A stretch of 64,000 nt of DNA from Lonicera japonica (Eukaryota; Streptophyta; Magnoliopsida; Dipsacales; Caprifoliaceae). The first letter of the stretch is position 1, and each line of letters opens with the position of its first letter. This document shows, piece after piece, positions 23,188 through 34,433 of this stretch. The notes below the pieces were generated by a model. That model was given only the letters and a program-made list of their open reading frames with translations. It was not told the DNA's origin and did no database searches. The translations under genes and the position numbers were made by a program. Location: NCBI GenBank assembly GCA_021464415.1, contig CM038469.1, positions 7,294,501-7,358,500 on the forward strand. Direction: 5' to 3'.

Positions 23188-24470
23188 TTAGATTTTTTGG
23201 CAGTACAAGATTAAACTCAACATAGCAAAATGCACATTCATAATGAGTTTTAGGAATTTTTTGGGTTTCATGGTGAATAACAAAGGAATAGAGGCAAATC
23301 TAGAAAATATAGAAGCCTTGCAAGACTTCGTAAGGATAACGAATCTAAAGGATTTACAGAAGCTAACAGGCATAATAATAACCCTAAACAAGTTCATCTC
23401 CGAATGTTCAGACATGTGCAAACCTTTCTTCAAGGCATTGAAGAAATCCCAAGTTTTCCTTTGGGATGAAGAGTGTGACAAAGCACTGGCCAACTTAAAG
23501 AACTACCTTAGCAGCCCACCCTTAATCTCAATCTTAAAACCCTATGAATAACTTTATGTTAATCTTTTCTCATCGGCAAAAGCAATAAGTGCAGCTCTGA
23601 TCAGAGAAGACAAAAGAGTACAAAATCTAATTTATTATTTCAAAAAAAGCCTAGTAGGTACTGAATTAAATTACTTGCCAAATAAGAAGCTTGTACTTGC
23701 ACTGATCAAAGCCTCTAGATATCTTCGTCATTACTTTGATGCTCTCCTAATCAAAGTTTTTACATCAAGCCCCGTGAAAGCCTCGCTTCGCTGAGCTGAT
23801 TTGTCAAGAAAAGCGAAGAAGTGGTCAGTAGAACTCAACAGATTTCACATAAAATACAAGCTAAGGACAACAATTAAAGGGCAAGTCCTGACAAATTTCT
23901 TTATCGAGTTCACTAACAGCCCAGCTGCTCTAGCTAGGGGCACTAGGAAAATATAGTTGCACAAGCTGCTTAGCCATAAGCTCAAACTGAGGGGCAAAAA
24001 GATATATAAATGATGGAAGAATATTAAGCTGAATATCAAAATGCTTCAGCCAAACCGAATGAAGATTAAACTTGGACTCTACTCATTGATGGATCATCAA
24101 CAAAAGATGGCTCAAGTGTTGGCATAGTATTGAAGTCCCAAGAAGGAATGATTCTTGAGCAAATTGTCCCAGCCTCAAACAATGAATCAGAGTATGAAGC
24201 CTTTTGATAGTAAGTTTGAAGAAGGAAAAGTTATTCGTCGAAGAAAACTTGGTAATCCATTGTGATTCTCAGTTGGTAGCACATAAGGGAATATGCCGCC
24301 AAAAACCAAAAAATGGAGGCCTATATGAAGCTAACTTAAAAATTGTTTAGAATCTTCAAGACTGCATACATAGAGAGGTTTCCTCGAGCAAGTAACAGCC
24401 ATGAGGATGCCCTAGCAACTCTTGCCTCTGCGGTTAAATCAAAGATGATGAAAACTAAATAAATTTGATT
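23188..24470 (+). pseudogene. Tat-type gypsy RT 3' half, RNase H and second RNase H
   Basis: Directly after the CACTA element the RT thumb continues: FRNFLGFMVNNKGIEANLEN, then LQKLTGIIITLNKFI and FFKALKKSQVFLWDEECDKA. RNase H follows (AISAALIREDKR near 23580, then LPNKKLVLALIKASRYLRHY). A second RNase H-like domain, WTLLIDGSSTKDGSSVGIVL then PASNNESEYEAF (about 24071-24205) and RFPRASNSHEDALATLASAV (about 24380-24440), is the extra domain of the Tat clade. Stops and frameshifts are scattered throughout. Confidence 0.88.
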
Positions 24471-24739
24471 ACTACAGAGGCCAAGCATTCATGCCAAACA
24501 AGATCTAGGTTAGAATTTAGGTCTATGATTTAAAAGCCAATTTGAGGGTAAGTTTGATGGATCTAATAATTCATTATTTCAAAAATGGAAGCCTACTTAA
24601 TAACAGTTGTGAAACTCATCGGGTCAGAGCCAAGTTAGCAGATATTGGCTATCTCCAAACCAAAAAATGTAGTGAAGATCATTTTCAGGCCCCTACTTAA
24701 TGTGAGTTCATTCCAAGAAAGTTCAATGTCCTTTTTGAA

Positions 24740-25774
24740 GTACATGAATGTAGCTGTGGAAATTACACTGGTGACCAATCTTTAGCTCATTGTGCAAGAT
24801 GTCAAAAGTATCGATGGCCTTATATGTAGAAAAATGCCCTTGCTTACACCAAAAATGCGACAAATGCCAGAGACATTCACTGACAATCCTCTAACTAGTA
24901 AATGAACTTCATCCTTTCATCAACCCATGGCTATTTGCACAATCAAGGCTAAATATTTTGGGTCCATTTTCAAAAGCTTCTAGGTCAAGGAAATTATTAT
25001 TAGTGGTCACTGTCTACTTCACTAAATTGATAGAAGCAATCATTTTCGTTAATATTAATGATTCAAATATGATGACCTTGTTATAGGAAAATTTGTCACA
25101 CGCTTCGGCATTCCTAAGATGATGGTTTCGGATAATGGGACATAGTTCAAAATCAAGAAGACAAAAGCTTGGAATCATACAAAGTTTCTCTAATGTGGGT
25201 CCAACCTTAGACAAACGGTCAGGCACAAGCATCTAACAAAGTTATCCTAGAAGGTTTAAAAAGAAATTTGGATGATGCCAGGGGCAAGTAGGTCAAAGAA
25301 TATCCATCATTGCTTTGGGCATTCAGAATTACCCCTCGCCGATCAACTGGTGAAACTCCATTTTATCTAAACTATGGAACAAAACCCGTTATTCTATTAA
25401 AGGTCAGCCTTCCTACACTCAGAGCAATTTAAGCAGAAGTTGGGGGCCATGATGTAACCTTAAAATAAGCCTTAGATTTTGCCGAGGAAATATGAGAAGT
25501 AGCTTTTTTTTCGGCTAACCAATTATTATCAAAGTTTATACAAACAAAGATAAGGCCAATTAAATCAAAGAAATTTTAAATTTGCGACATGGTTCTAAGG
25601 AAGACAATGGACTCAATGGTTGATTTAGCACATAGCAAGCTTGGGCCAAATTGGGAAGGTCCATACATAGTGATCGGTGCTACAGGTACTGGAGCATATT
25701 ACCTCAAAGATAAAGAGAAAAGACAAATTCCTAATCTATGGAATGTAACCAATTTGAGGAAGTACTATTATTAG
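24740..25774 (+). pseudogene. Tat-type gypsy integrase, decayed
   Basis: The zinc-binding N-terminal part reads VHECSCGNYTGDQSLAH with CQKYRWPYM. The catalytic core is seen as WLFAQSRLNILGPFSKA and VTVYFTKLIEAI, then NGQAQASNKVILEGLKRNLD and LLWAFRITPRRSTGETPFYL. The C-terminal part reads SKLGPNWEGPYIVIGATGTG and IPNLWNVTNLRKYY, the usual end of Tat-lineage polyproteins. The last 61 codons (25589-25774) are still open. Multiple stops exist upstream. Confidence 0.88.
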
Positions 25775-26259
25775 CGTGGTTTGCTTTCAATATTATAAGG
25801 CCATACAAAGGGTTTATGTCTTTGCCCATTTTTTTATTCAGTGAAAAGAGGTTGTTTCTAGAAACAATTGTTCAAACCCAAGCCTCCCCTAGGGGCATAA
25901 TTTCCGAAAAGCTTAAAACGCCTGGTAAGATGTTTATAATAAGGCTTGGTAAGCCAATAAAGCTAAGGAAGCCGAGCAAATAGAAATTGATGAAAAACTT
26001 AGTTAAGTTCATCAAATTCATTATCCTTTGAGGAAAACATATTAAAGCTTGGTTACCTAATGAAAGGCCTGGTAGGCCAATGTGAATTATGTTACCTAAT
26101 ATACACTTAAAGGCTCAGTATGTTATAGTCGAAAAAGAGGTGTGTAGGACAAAAACCTTTGCCTTTTGTTTGTTAGGCTAGCAGAGGCCCCAGAAGTGTC
26201 AGGCTCAATTTGAGTATATTGTTGGCTTAGTAATTAGGCCATTGTTAATTTAGCCATCT
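25775..26259. other. gypsy spacer between integrase and antisense ORF
   Basis: No domain recognised. It contains several loose repeats of GGTAAGCCAATAA- and GGTAGGCCAATG-like words, and it belongs to the untranslated 3' part of the Tat-type element. Confidence 0.5.
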
Positions 26260-27477
26260 AAATTTCTTGAGGGAGATCATGGAGTTCTTATTCTTAACCT
26301 CCTTCTCCTCCTAGTTTTGAGGTTCAAAGAATCCTCTAATAATTCTTCAACCTCCTCGTCCACAGCAGGTTGTTGCTCTTCAACTTCGATATCTGAAACA
26401 AGGACTACTTATCCCCAACCTCTGGAAAATGGTTTCTCAATTGGTATGTTAAGAACCACAACTGCACTAGCTACTGGCGACTGACGACTGGATTCTGAGA
26501 GGGGATAAAGGTTGACTAGCCGAGAAGTAGCAACGTCTACTACCTTAACTTGTTTTCTTCTTTTTTTGCTCTTTCTTTTTCTGGAGGAAAACTCTGGATC
26601 AAAGTTAACTTCAAATGCCTCCCCTCAAGCCACCTAGTTATTCAAAATTTTTTACAACTTGAACAACCTATACTTGGCGTTTTCTCTAGCTTTAGACCCA
26701 CCCACAGTGAGGGGTCGTTCCTCTTAGAGAAAAAGCTAGAGGTCGCCTAATGCGATTATGTATAGATATAGGATGGTTCAAAGGACCTAAGTTCCCAAGC
26801 CCACAATGGTGGGTGATGGTGTTTATTTGGTCTATTTTTATAAAATTAATTGAATGTTTGGCAAAGCCGACTTGAGCCCCACCTTTTTCAAAAAGAAAAA
26901 CACAAGGTTAGACAGTCAATTGAAGATAAAAAATCATCAAGTTAGGGAAAACAAATAAAATATGAACACATTAAGAGAGCCAAATTACTTTGGAACATGA
27001 TTATTTTGTGGATCTGGCTCCACGGCACCAATTATTATCACTATATCATTATACATTCCCATGTGAAAGGAGGCTAAGCCCTCGACAAGGGATGTGGAAC
27101 TAACTCCAGCCTTTAGGTTTTACTTTCTATCACTACGATTAAGGCACAGCAATATTTTATTTCGTCTTGGCCAAGGGATATGTTAAAAAATCTATTCAAT
27201 TTGGCCACTCTAAGTATAATGTTAACGGTGTTAAGTGTAAGTTGGTCGAGGTGAAACTTAGAGATTCTAAGGAAAGTCATTAGTAAGTGATCTAAGAGTA
27301 ATTTTAGCTCAGCTTGCCTAAAGAAAGAAGTAAAAATTGGGTAAATTCCTTCAATGGTAATATTTCCACAATGGGATCATCATCTAGGTGACATTCACGC
27401 TAGATCATCCCCTCTAGTATGAACTCACGACTGAATTCCTTAGTCCTTTCATCAGTTCTTAAAGCAAATTTTCCCAT
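26260..27477 (-). pseudogene. antisense ORF remnant in the gypsy 3' region
   Basis: On the minus strand an ATG at 27477 opens MGKFALRTDERTKEFSREFI. Broken frames continue with LTLNTVNIILRVAKLNRFFN and ISLGQDEIKYCCALI, and then a basic stretch SSRKRKSKKRRKQVKVVDVA with an acidic tail (VEEQQPAVDEEVEELLEDSL). A TATATAAC box on the same strand near 27788-27795 sits about 310 bp upstream. Additional antisense ORFs after pol are known in Tat-clade elements such as Grande and Retand. My match to that protein class rests on remembered pattern, so function stays unassigned. Confidence 0.5.
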
Positions 27478-28546
27478 AACAAAAATTAAAGTTCAAAATT
27501 TGGGTTTTAAAAATTAAAAAGAGGGAAAACTAAAGAACACAAAGAAGACGAAGGAGAAAATCAAAAAGAATAAAGCATTGACAAGAGAAACTTACAAGAA
27601 TGGAATAGGATATGGCTGAGATGTACTCATAATGGTTTTAAACAAATGATTTTAGATATGGACAACTTAAATGGCAGAGGATTGTGTAATTTTTTGGTTG
27701 AGAAGAATAGATGGAATTATTGACAGTCTGAAGAATAAGAAAACTAAAGAGAAGAATAATGAAAGGAGAAGAAAATGACTATAGTTATATACCCCCTTTT
27801 TTATCTTAAATGGTGGTTTCCTCCTTGGGAACTGTTGCCTCATCATCACATCGCATTTAATGCAGCGTGACAGATATTCTCTCCCCATAATTCAAAGACA
27901 ATATGCCAACCAGTAGAGTAATGACACCTGACACAATCCTAGGCATGGAATGAATTTTCAATGAGAAGCCAAAGAATTTATCAACAAAATTAAAGTCTAA
28001 AATTTTCACTAAGTATAAGAACTTTAGCCGAAGAGATATCCTGTTCAGAGATGTCCAACTATCAAAGCTTATCTTGTTGGCCAAGCTCCCGTGCTTGTAG
28101 AACAATTAAGGGCTCCCAAAAAGAATAACCATGATTTAGGCTGATTCAGCTTTATTGGCCCATGAATTCAACCAAGCTTAACCAGGTAGCCAACATGAAG
28201 TCCAACTTACGAGAATGAGATTGAGTTATTGAACGAATATACTAAAGAATGCCAAAAAGGCCTTTATTACCTGAGATGGCCTTGCTGATATAATAACATT
28301 GTTGTGAGGGTCATGCTGACATGATCATTAGTAGAGATGGTCTTGCAAATGTGGATTACAGATAAGAATAGTAACACCTATAAAGTACTAAAGTGATACC
28401 CAAGTTTAGTCATATCTAGTCTTTTATTATTTACCCTAATGGAGTACATGTAATCCTAATTATATTACTACAAATAGAATAAGGGAAGCTCATTCTAATG
28501 GTATCTTACTTGTATTCTTCACTAAGTTCTTTGCCTTTGAGCTAAT
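27478..28546 (+). other. likely start of the Tat-type 3' LTR and adjoining leader
   Basis: 27478-27800 looks like the leader of the antisense ORF. From about 28130 the text becomes LTR-like: AGTCATATCTAGTC near 28410, ACTACAAATAGAATAAGG near 28468 as a possible promoter/R region, and GCTCATTC after it. It is cut at CTAAT (28542-28546) by the Athila insertion. The same CTAAT resumes at 34429. Exact LTR borders were not found. Confidence 0.4.
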
Positions 28547-29157
28547 TGATGTGCAAAGAAATTGGTATAATTGATTTTATTAATTTATACTTTAGAGAAC
28601 ATATATTAATATTAATTTTTTATTTTTAGTGCTTTTCAGGGTTACAAAAAAGTTAGAGAAAATTTAGAAAATTTGAGAACTTAAGCAAGTTAAGGCACCT
28701 AAAATAGTTCAATACTTCTGGATACATAACCATTTACTCGGAGCTCCAAATCATGCGATTCTTGAGCCTAATTTGAAGACAATTTCAAGATCTACATCTT
28801 TGCATTTCAGTACTTTTTCTAACACATCTGTTTCGAGGTCCAAAATTACGATACAAAATTCTGTGATTAAAATATATTCAATTATGAGCCTATTCAAATA
28901 TTTTCTATTAATATTAAACAAGCCTACTAACCAGCCAATTTCCCACAAAGCCCAACAGCAACTTACAATACTAAATCTCAAGGCCACTTAAGCCCAAATT
29001 TGCCATTACTCAAGCCTTGCCCAGTTAAATATTTTAAGCCCATTATTAAACCATACCCCACCAATTACCCCCCGGCCCACTAGGATTTTATGTAGCGACT
29101 ATTATAAAAGGATGCATTGTGGAAAAAAGGGCATCCGTGCATTAGAGTGCTGCCGCG

Positions 29158-29196
<39 letters not shown>

Positions 29197-30028
29197 TTTC
29201 TCCTTTCTTTTCTTTTCTCTTTTTTTTTTTTAAAAAAAATTTCTTTTATTTCTTATTACTTTATTAAAAACTGAAAGATTGAAGGCTTAATTTTATTTTT
29301 AATTCAATGTCAAGTAAATTTTATTTTTATTTTATTTATGCTACCATAAATTTTTTATATGGTTAAGATGCGTATATTTAATTGATTCTATTACACATAT
29401 TCATACTAATTAACTCTACAAATTTAATACTTTAATGTCAAATACAATTCTTCCAATTGGATTTATATTTTAATTGATAAAAATAAAGTTGATTCTCATT
29501 ATTTTTGTTTGATTCACCTTATGATTTGTTGAGAGCAGATATATGATGTGTTTTGACGAATATAGTGAATGTTTTGACCTTATACATAAGTTTAGCTATA
29601 GAAGAATTACAATTGAATTTTATAAATTAATTAAACATGAATGATTTTATTTTTCACAAATAATAGAGTCGAGAGATCAAATTATTGTGAGATAAGAGTA
29701 GAGTTTATGCGCATAAATACTTAGGAAAATGATATTAAATATATTATTCCAAAACCTTAGTCAATTAATTCATTAATTTTGTTATCTTACTTTATATTAT
29801 TTAATTTAGTTTCATTACTTTAGTTTACTTGATTTGCTTTGTTTTATTTAATTTGCTTTATTTTATTTGTTTGATTCTCATAAACTTTCTTAGTTAGATT
29901 AGGAATTTGGTGAAAAAAAATAATTAAAAAACAAATTGTTTTAGTCCTTGTGGATTCAACCTTGCAGTTGCTTTAACTATATTATATGTTGATCCATGCA
30001 TTTATGAGTATTAAAATTTTTCACAACA
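28547..30028 (+). repeat. 5' LTR of the Athila-type element
   Basis: 1482 bp, TG...CA. It contains five tandem CTATTCA units (about 29160-29196), whereas the 3' LTR has one. It contains no coding sequence. Confidence 0.9.
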
Positions 30029-30030
30029 AG

Positions 30031-30050
30031 TTTTTGACGCCGTTGTCGGA
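30031..30050 (+). other. Athila primer-binding site
   Basis: TTTTTGACGCCGTTGTCGGA lies two bases after the LTR end. It closely matches the TTTTTGGCGCCGTTGCCGGG form typical of Athila elements. Confidence 0.85.
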
Positions 30051-30338
30051 AACTCTAATTTAATCTTGTTAATTTAGTAATTACGTTCCTTCTACTAGTT
30101 TTTTTCTTAACAAAAATTTAAAAAAAGAAGAAGAATATTCTGATTTATTTATTTATATTTATATCTATAAAAGAAAGAAAATTTATTTATTTATTGGGTA
30201 ATTAAAGGATCTAGGCGAAACAATATATAAATTATAGAGAAGAATATTTTAACTAAGTCATTTTGTCCTAGTTGGTAAAAGTTTAGTTTTGCTCACAAGA
30301 GATGTTAGATATAAGGTTCAACACTTGGTACTAACAAC

Positions 30339-30380
<42 letters not shown>

Positions 30381-30393
30381 TAAAAAAAATTCC

Positions 30394-32196
30394 ATGTCTG
30401 AAGCTCTAGCAGCTAAGTCTCTTAAGGAGATGTTTACTCCGGTTACTATTAATCCGCATTCATACATTATATTGCTTGCCACCACTACTGTAAATTTTGA
30501 GCTTAGCCCGCATATTATTCAATTATTGCCTACATTTTTAGGACTTGACTAAGAGGATCCTTACATTCATGTTAAAGATTTTTAGAGATTTGTGCAACTT
30601 TCAGATTTCAAAATTTTAACGACGAGTCAGTCCATATGCACTTATTTCTTTTCTCCTTAAAGGGAAGAGCAAAAGCTTGGTTTATCTCTTTAACTTCATA
30701 ATCTGTCAAAAATTGGGAAACTTTGGTTTCCAAATTCTTAATTAAGTTTTTTCTCATGGCAAAAACCAATGAACTTAGGAGGCAAATTTTAGATTTTACC
30801 CAATAGTCAAATGAAATTTTTTATAAGAGTTGGGAGAGATTTAAGGAGTTATTAATTAAATGTCCTCACCATGATTTAAGGTTTGGAGACTTGTGTAATG
30901 TTTTTACAATAGTCTAACTCAAAACACTAGAAATATGACTGAGTAAATAAACAATGGTAATTTCTTAGGCCTTAGGGATGATCAAGCGTATAATTTCCTT
31001 GAAAGTTTGTTTGAGAATTCTCAACAATAGGATTTTTCATTTGGAAGAGAGCAAATTTGTCAAAATCAAAGGGGTGGAATATATGAAGTTAAGGAGAATA
31101 ATGAGATTAGAAAGCAAGTAGATAATATCATAAAAAAGGTTGAGGCCTTGATGTTGCAATTTTCAACTAACACACTGAGCCTAATGCTAATGCACGTAGA
31201 AAATATGTGTCCACCTTCTATTCCAGTGGCATTCATGAGCAAGTGAATTTAGTTGATAACTTTAGGCAGCCAATGAATAATCCATTTGGATAGAGATACA
31301 CTCAAAGTTGGGTTAATCATTCAAATTATTTTTGTCAACCAAACCAATTCGTGAATAATTTAAGAGGTCAAACAATGAGTACGTGACATCAAAATGCGCT
31401 TAGCTATTAGACACCTATGCAAGCATTCCTTCCCCAACAACAATTTTCATCTTTGGAGGACACTTTGCAGTCGTTCATGAAATTGACTTGCCAAAGCATT
31501 CAAGTTACTAATCAAGCAGTGCAAGAAGCAACTATGTCCAACATTGAATCAATTGCAGGGTTAAAGAATTAGTTGATTGAATTAGCTAATCAAATAGAGG
31601 AGATCAAAGGCAAGCTTCCAAAACAACCTGAACATAATCCAAAAAGGAGAGATATTATCAGTAATGACTCTAAATTTTCTCACGAACAAATTCATGCGAT
31701 TACAACCCTTCAATCAGGAAAGCAAGTTAATAACAAAGTTTAAATGCCTCATATTGAGGAAAGAACTCATAAAGAAGAAATACCCACCTAGAGTGTGTCA
31801 AGTCTTGAAATTGAGAGTGACCCTAAGGAGACCTATCATGTTGCTGGTGATCCATCTCATAAGCGTTTTATACCTAGAGCACTATTTCCACATATGTTAA
31901 AAAGTCTTAAAAAGCTAGACCAAATGTGTGATATCTTAAAAATGTTTAAGTAAGTGAAAGTGAACATTCCCTTTCTTGATGCAATTAAGCAAGTGCCTTC
32001 GTATGCTAAATTTTTGAAAGACCTTGTAACGATAAAGAGAAAAATCACAACTCCAAATAAAGCATTCTTAGTTAAGCAAGTTAGTTCCATTATTCAATGT
32101 AAAGTCCCTGTCAAATTTAAAGACCCAGGTTGCCCTACAATTTCCTGCAAAATAGGTAATAATTTTACTGGCCCAGGTTGTCCTACAATTTACTGA
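30394..32196 (+). pseudogene. Athila gag and protease-start remnant
   Basis: The opening frame reads SEALAAKSLKEMFTPVTINP with FELSPHIIQLLPTFLGLD, the characteristic Athila gag start. Broken frames follow over 30550-31050 (ICTYFFSP, SQMKFF, WERFKELL-like text). A later open stretch has QAVQEATMSNIESIAGLKN, ELANQIEEIKGKLPKQPEHN and KVNIPFLDAIKQVPSYAKFL, the region just before protease. A short duplication gives PGCPTIS and PGCPTIY. Reading then ends, and about 760 bp of noncoding DNA leads to the polypurine tract GGAGGGAAT and the 3' LTR. Pol is missing. Confidence 0.85.
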
Positions 32197-32959
32197 GTAA
32201 GCTTTGCAAGATATGTAATAATTTTTCTAAGAAAAAGCTCAAATTAATTATGTTAAGTTAAGCCTGAAGTGTTAATTCATATCTCAATGTGTTTCTTAGA
32301 TCTTTGAACTTTTATATACTTTTCCTTTGATAAACCTTTACCCTAAGTCTTATGTTACAAACAGAAAAAGTCCTAATGATCCATTGGATATGGTTTGGAG
32401 ATGAGAATGGTGGAGGGGATCCATTTATGCATTTCACTTTTCTAGTGAGGCATATTCGTTCATGAGACTCATGTTATTTCATTTATAGCGTTTTTCATAT
32501 ATACATGCGAGAGACTTTTGAATTTGATTACACTTGCTCTTTATAGCTCGTATGTAATGAGAACATATACACTTATTCTCAAGTGTTCCATTTGTTGAGT
32601 GTATGGCATGTGGGGAATTGAGTCAGAGCATAGTTTCGATGAAATTCGAAAGTTTTTTTTTTTGATATCGATGATGTTATGTTGTTGTCAATACACACGC
32701 ACGATGAGGATTGGTGAGAAGAAAATATTTTATTAATCTTGTTAGTTTGAGAACTTTGATGTTGGATGTGTGTTACATTACTTTAGCGTGTAGGTGTTTT
32801 GATATCTTTGTTGAGTTAGTTTCATTGGTAAGAATAAGAATCAAATTCTAAAAAGAACCATTGCATTCAAATTTTGTTTAAAAACTTAGACTTAAGAAAA
32901 GAATTTTTTTAGACTTTTGCTTTACTCGAGAACTAGTAACATGTAAGTTGGAGGGAATT

Positions 32960-34428
32960 TGATGCGCAAAGAAATTAGCATAATTTATTCTATTAATTTA
33001 TACTTTAAAGAACATATATTAATACTAATTTTCTATTTTTAGTGCTTTTCAGCTATTAGAAGAGAATTGAAGAAAATTGAGAAACATAGATAAATTGAAG
33101 CAAGTGAAGACACCTAAAACAGTTCAATAATTGTGGATACATAACTTTTTACTCGGGATTCCAAATCATACTATTCTTGAGCCTAATTTAAAGAGAATTT
33201 CGAGATTTACAACTTTGCATTTTAGCACTTTTTAAAATTCATCTGTTTCGAGGCCAAAATTACGACACAAAATTGTGTAGTTAAAAAATAGCAAAAATTT
33301 ATTATATTCAATTATAGGTCCATTCAAATATTTTCTATTAATGTTAAACAAGTCCACTAACCAGCCAATTTCCCACAAAACTCAGCAGCAACATAAAATA
33401 CTCAATCTCAAGGCCACTTAAGTTCAAAGTTGGCTATTATTCAAGCCATGTCCAATTAAATATTTTAAGCCCATTATTAAACCATAGCCTACCAATTACC
33501 CGTAGGCCCACTAGGATTTTATGCAACAATTATTATAAAATGATGCCATTGTGCAAAAAATTGGGGAGCCGTGCATAGGAGTGCCGCTGAACACTATTCA
33601 CTTTTCTCCTTTATTTTTTCTTATTTTTTTTTTTGCTTTATTGAAAACTAAAAGATTAAAGATTTAATTTTATTTTTAAGTCAATGTCAAGTAAATTTTA
33701 TTTTATTTTTATTTATTATTTAATTTTGTTCATGCTAGTGTAAATTTATACTAAAGTTAAAATAAGTATATTTAATTGATTATATTACACGTATTCATGC
33801 CAATTAACTTTATAAATTTAATGTTTTAATATTAAATACAATTCTTCTTATTGAATGCCTATTTTAATTGATAAAAATAAAGTTTTATTATCATTATTTT
33901 TTGTTAGATTTACCTTATGATTTGTTGAGAGCAAATGCAAGGTGTTTTGACGAATTTAGTGAATGTTTTGACCTTATATATAAGTTTAGTCGTGAAAGAA
34001 TTACAATTGAATTTTATAAATTAATTAAACTTGAATGATTTTATTTTTTGCAAATAATTGAGTCGAGATACTAAATTATTGCAAAATAAGAGTAGAGTTT
34101 GTACACATGAATACTTAGGAAGATGATATTAAATACATGATTTCAAAATCCTAGTCAATTAATTCATTAATTTTGTTATCTTATTTTATATTATTTAATT
34201 TAATTTCATTACTTTAGTTTACTTGATTTATTTTGTTTTATTTAATTTACTTTATTTAATTTGTTTAATTCTCATAAACTTTCTTATCTAGATTAGGAAT
34301 TTAGTGAAAAATTAGCAAGATAATTATAAAACATATTGTTTGAATCCTTTTGGGTTCGACCTCACACTTACCTTAGCTAGACTATATATTAATTCGTGCG
34401 CTTGCGAGTATTAAAATTTTTCACAACA
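32960..34428 (+). repeat. 3' LTR of the Athila-type element
   Basis: Diverged copy of 28547-30028, preceded by a purine-rich tract TTGGAGGGAATT (about 32948-32959). It ends TTCACAACA followed by the target duplication CTAAT. Confidence 0.9.
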
Positions 34429-34433
34429 CTAAT

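Larger units (their letters stand above)
12203..28546 (+). mobile_element. composite Tat-type Ty3/gypsy element, interrupted and decayed
   Basis: Gag, protease, RT, RNase H, a second RNase H-like domain and integrase appear in the usual order on the plus strand, followed by an antisense ORF. This layout is the Tat clade. The element is split by a solo LTR (13444-15559) and a CACTA transposon (17124-23184). The right end was cut by an Athila insertion at 28547. Its 5' LTR was not found; the left edge abuts LINE sequence. Excluding the two insertions, about 8.2 kb remains. Many stops and frameshifts make it non-functional. Confidence 0.85.
28547..34428 (+). mobile_element. Athila-type LTR retrotransposon, internally deleted
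   Basis: Two LTRs of about 1.48 and 1.47 kb share start (TGATGTGCAAAG / TGATGCGCAAAG) and end (TTTTTCACAACA). A perfect 5-bp duplication CTAAT flanks the element (28542-28546, 34429-34433). The interior is only about 2.9 kb and holds gag remnants but no RT or integrase, so it depends on another element for mobility or is dead. The LTRs differ at many sites by eye, so the insertion is not recent. Confidence 0.92.

Noticed and set aside
27000..27045. Primer-binding-site-like text (TTGGTGCCGTGGAGCCAGAT on the minus strand)
   Set aside because: No LTR terminus precedes it, and the surrounding frames belong to the antisense ORF remnant. Similarity to the PBS at 2134 is partial.
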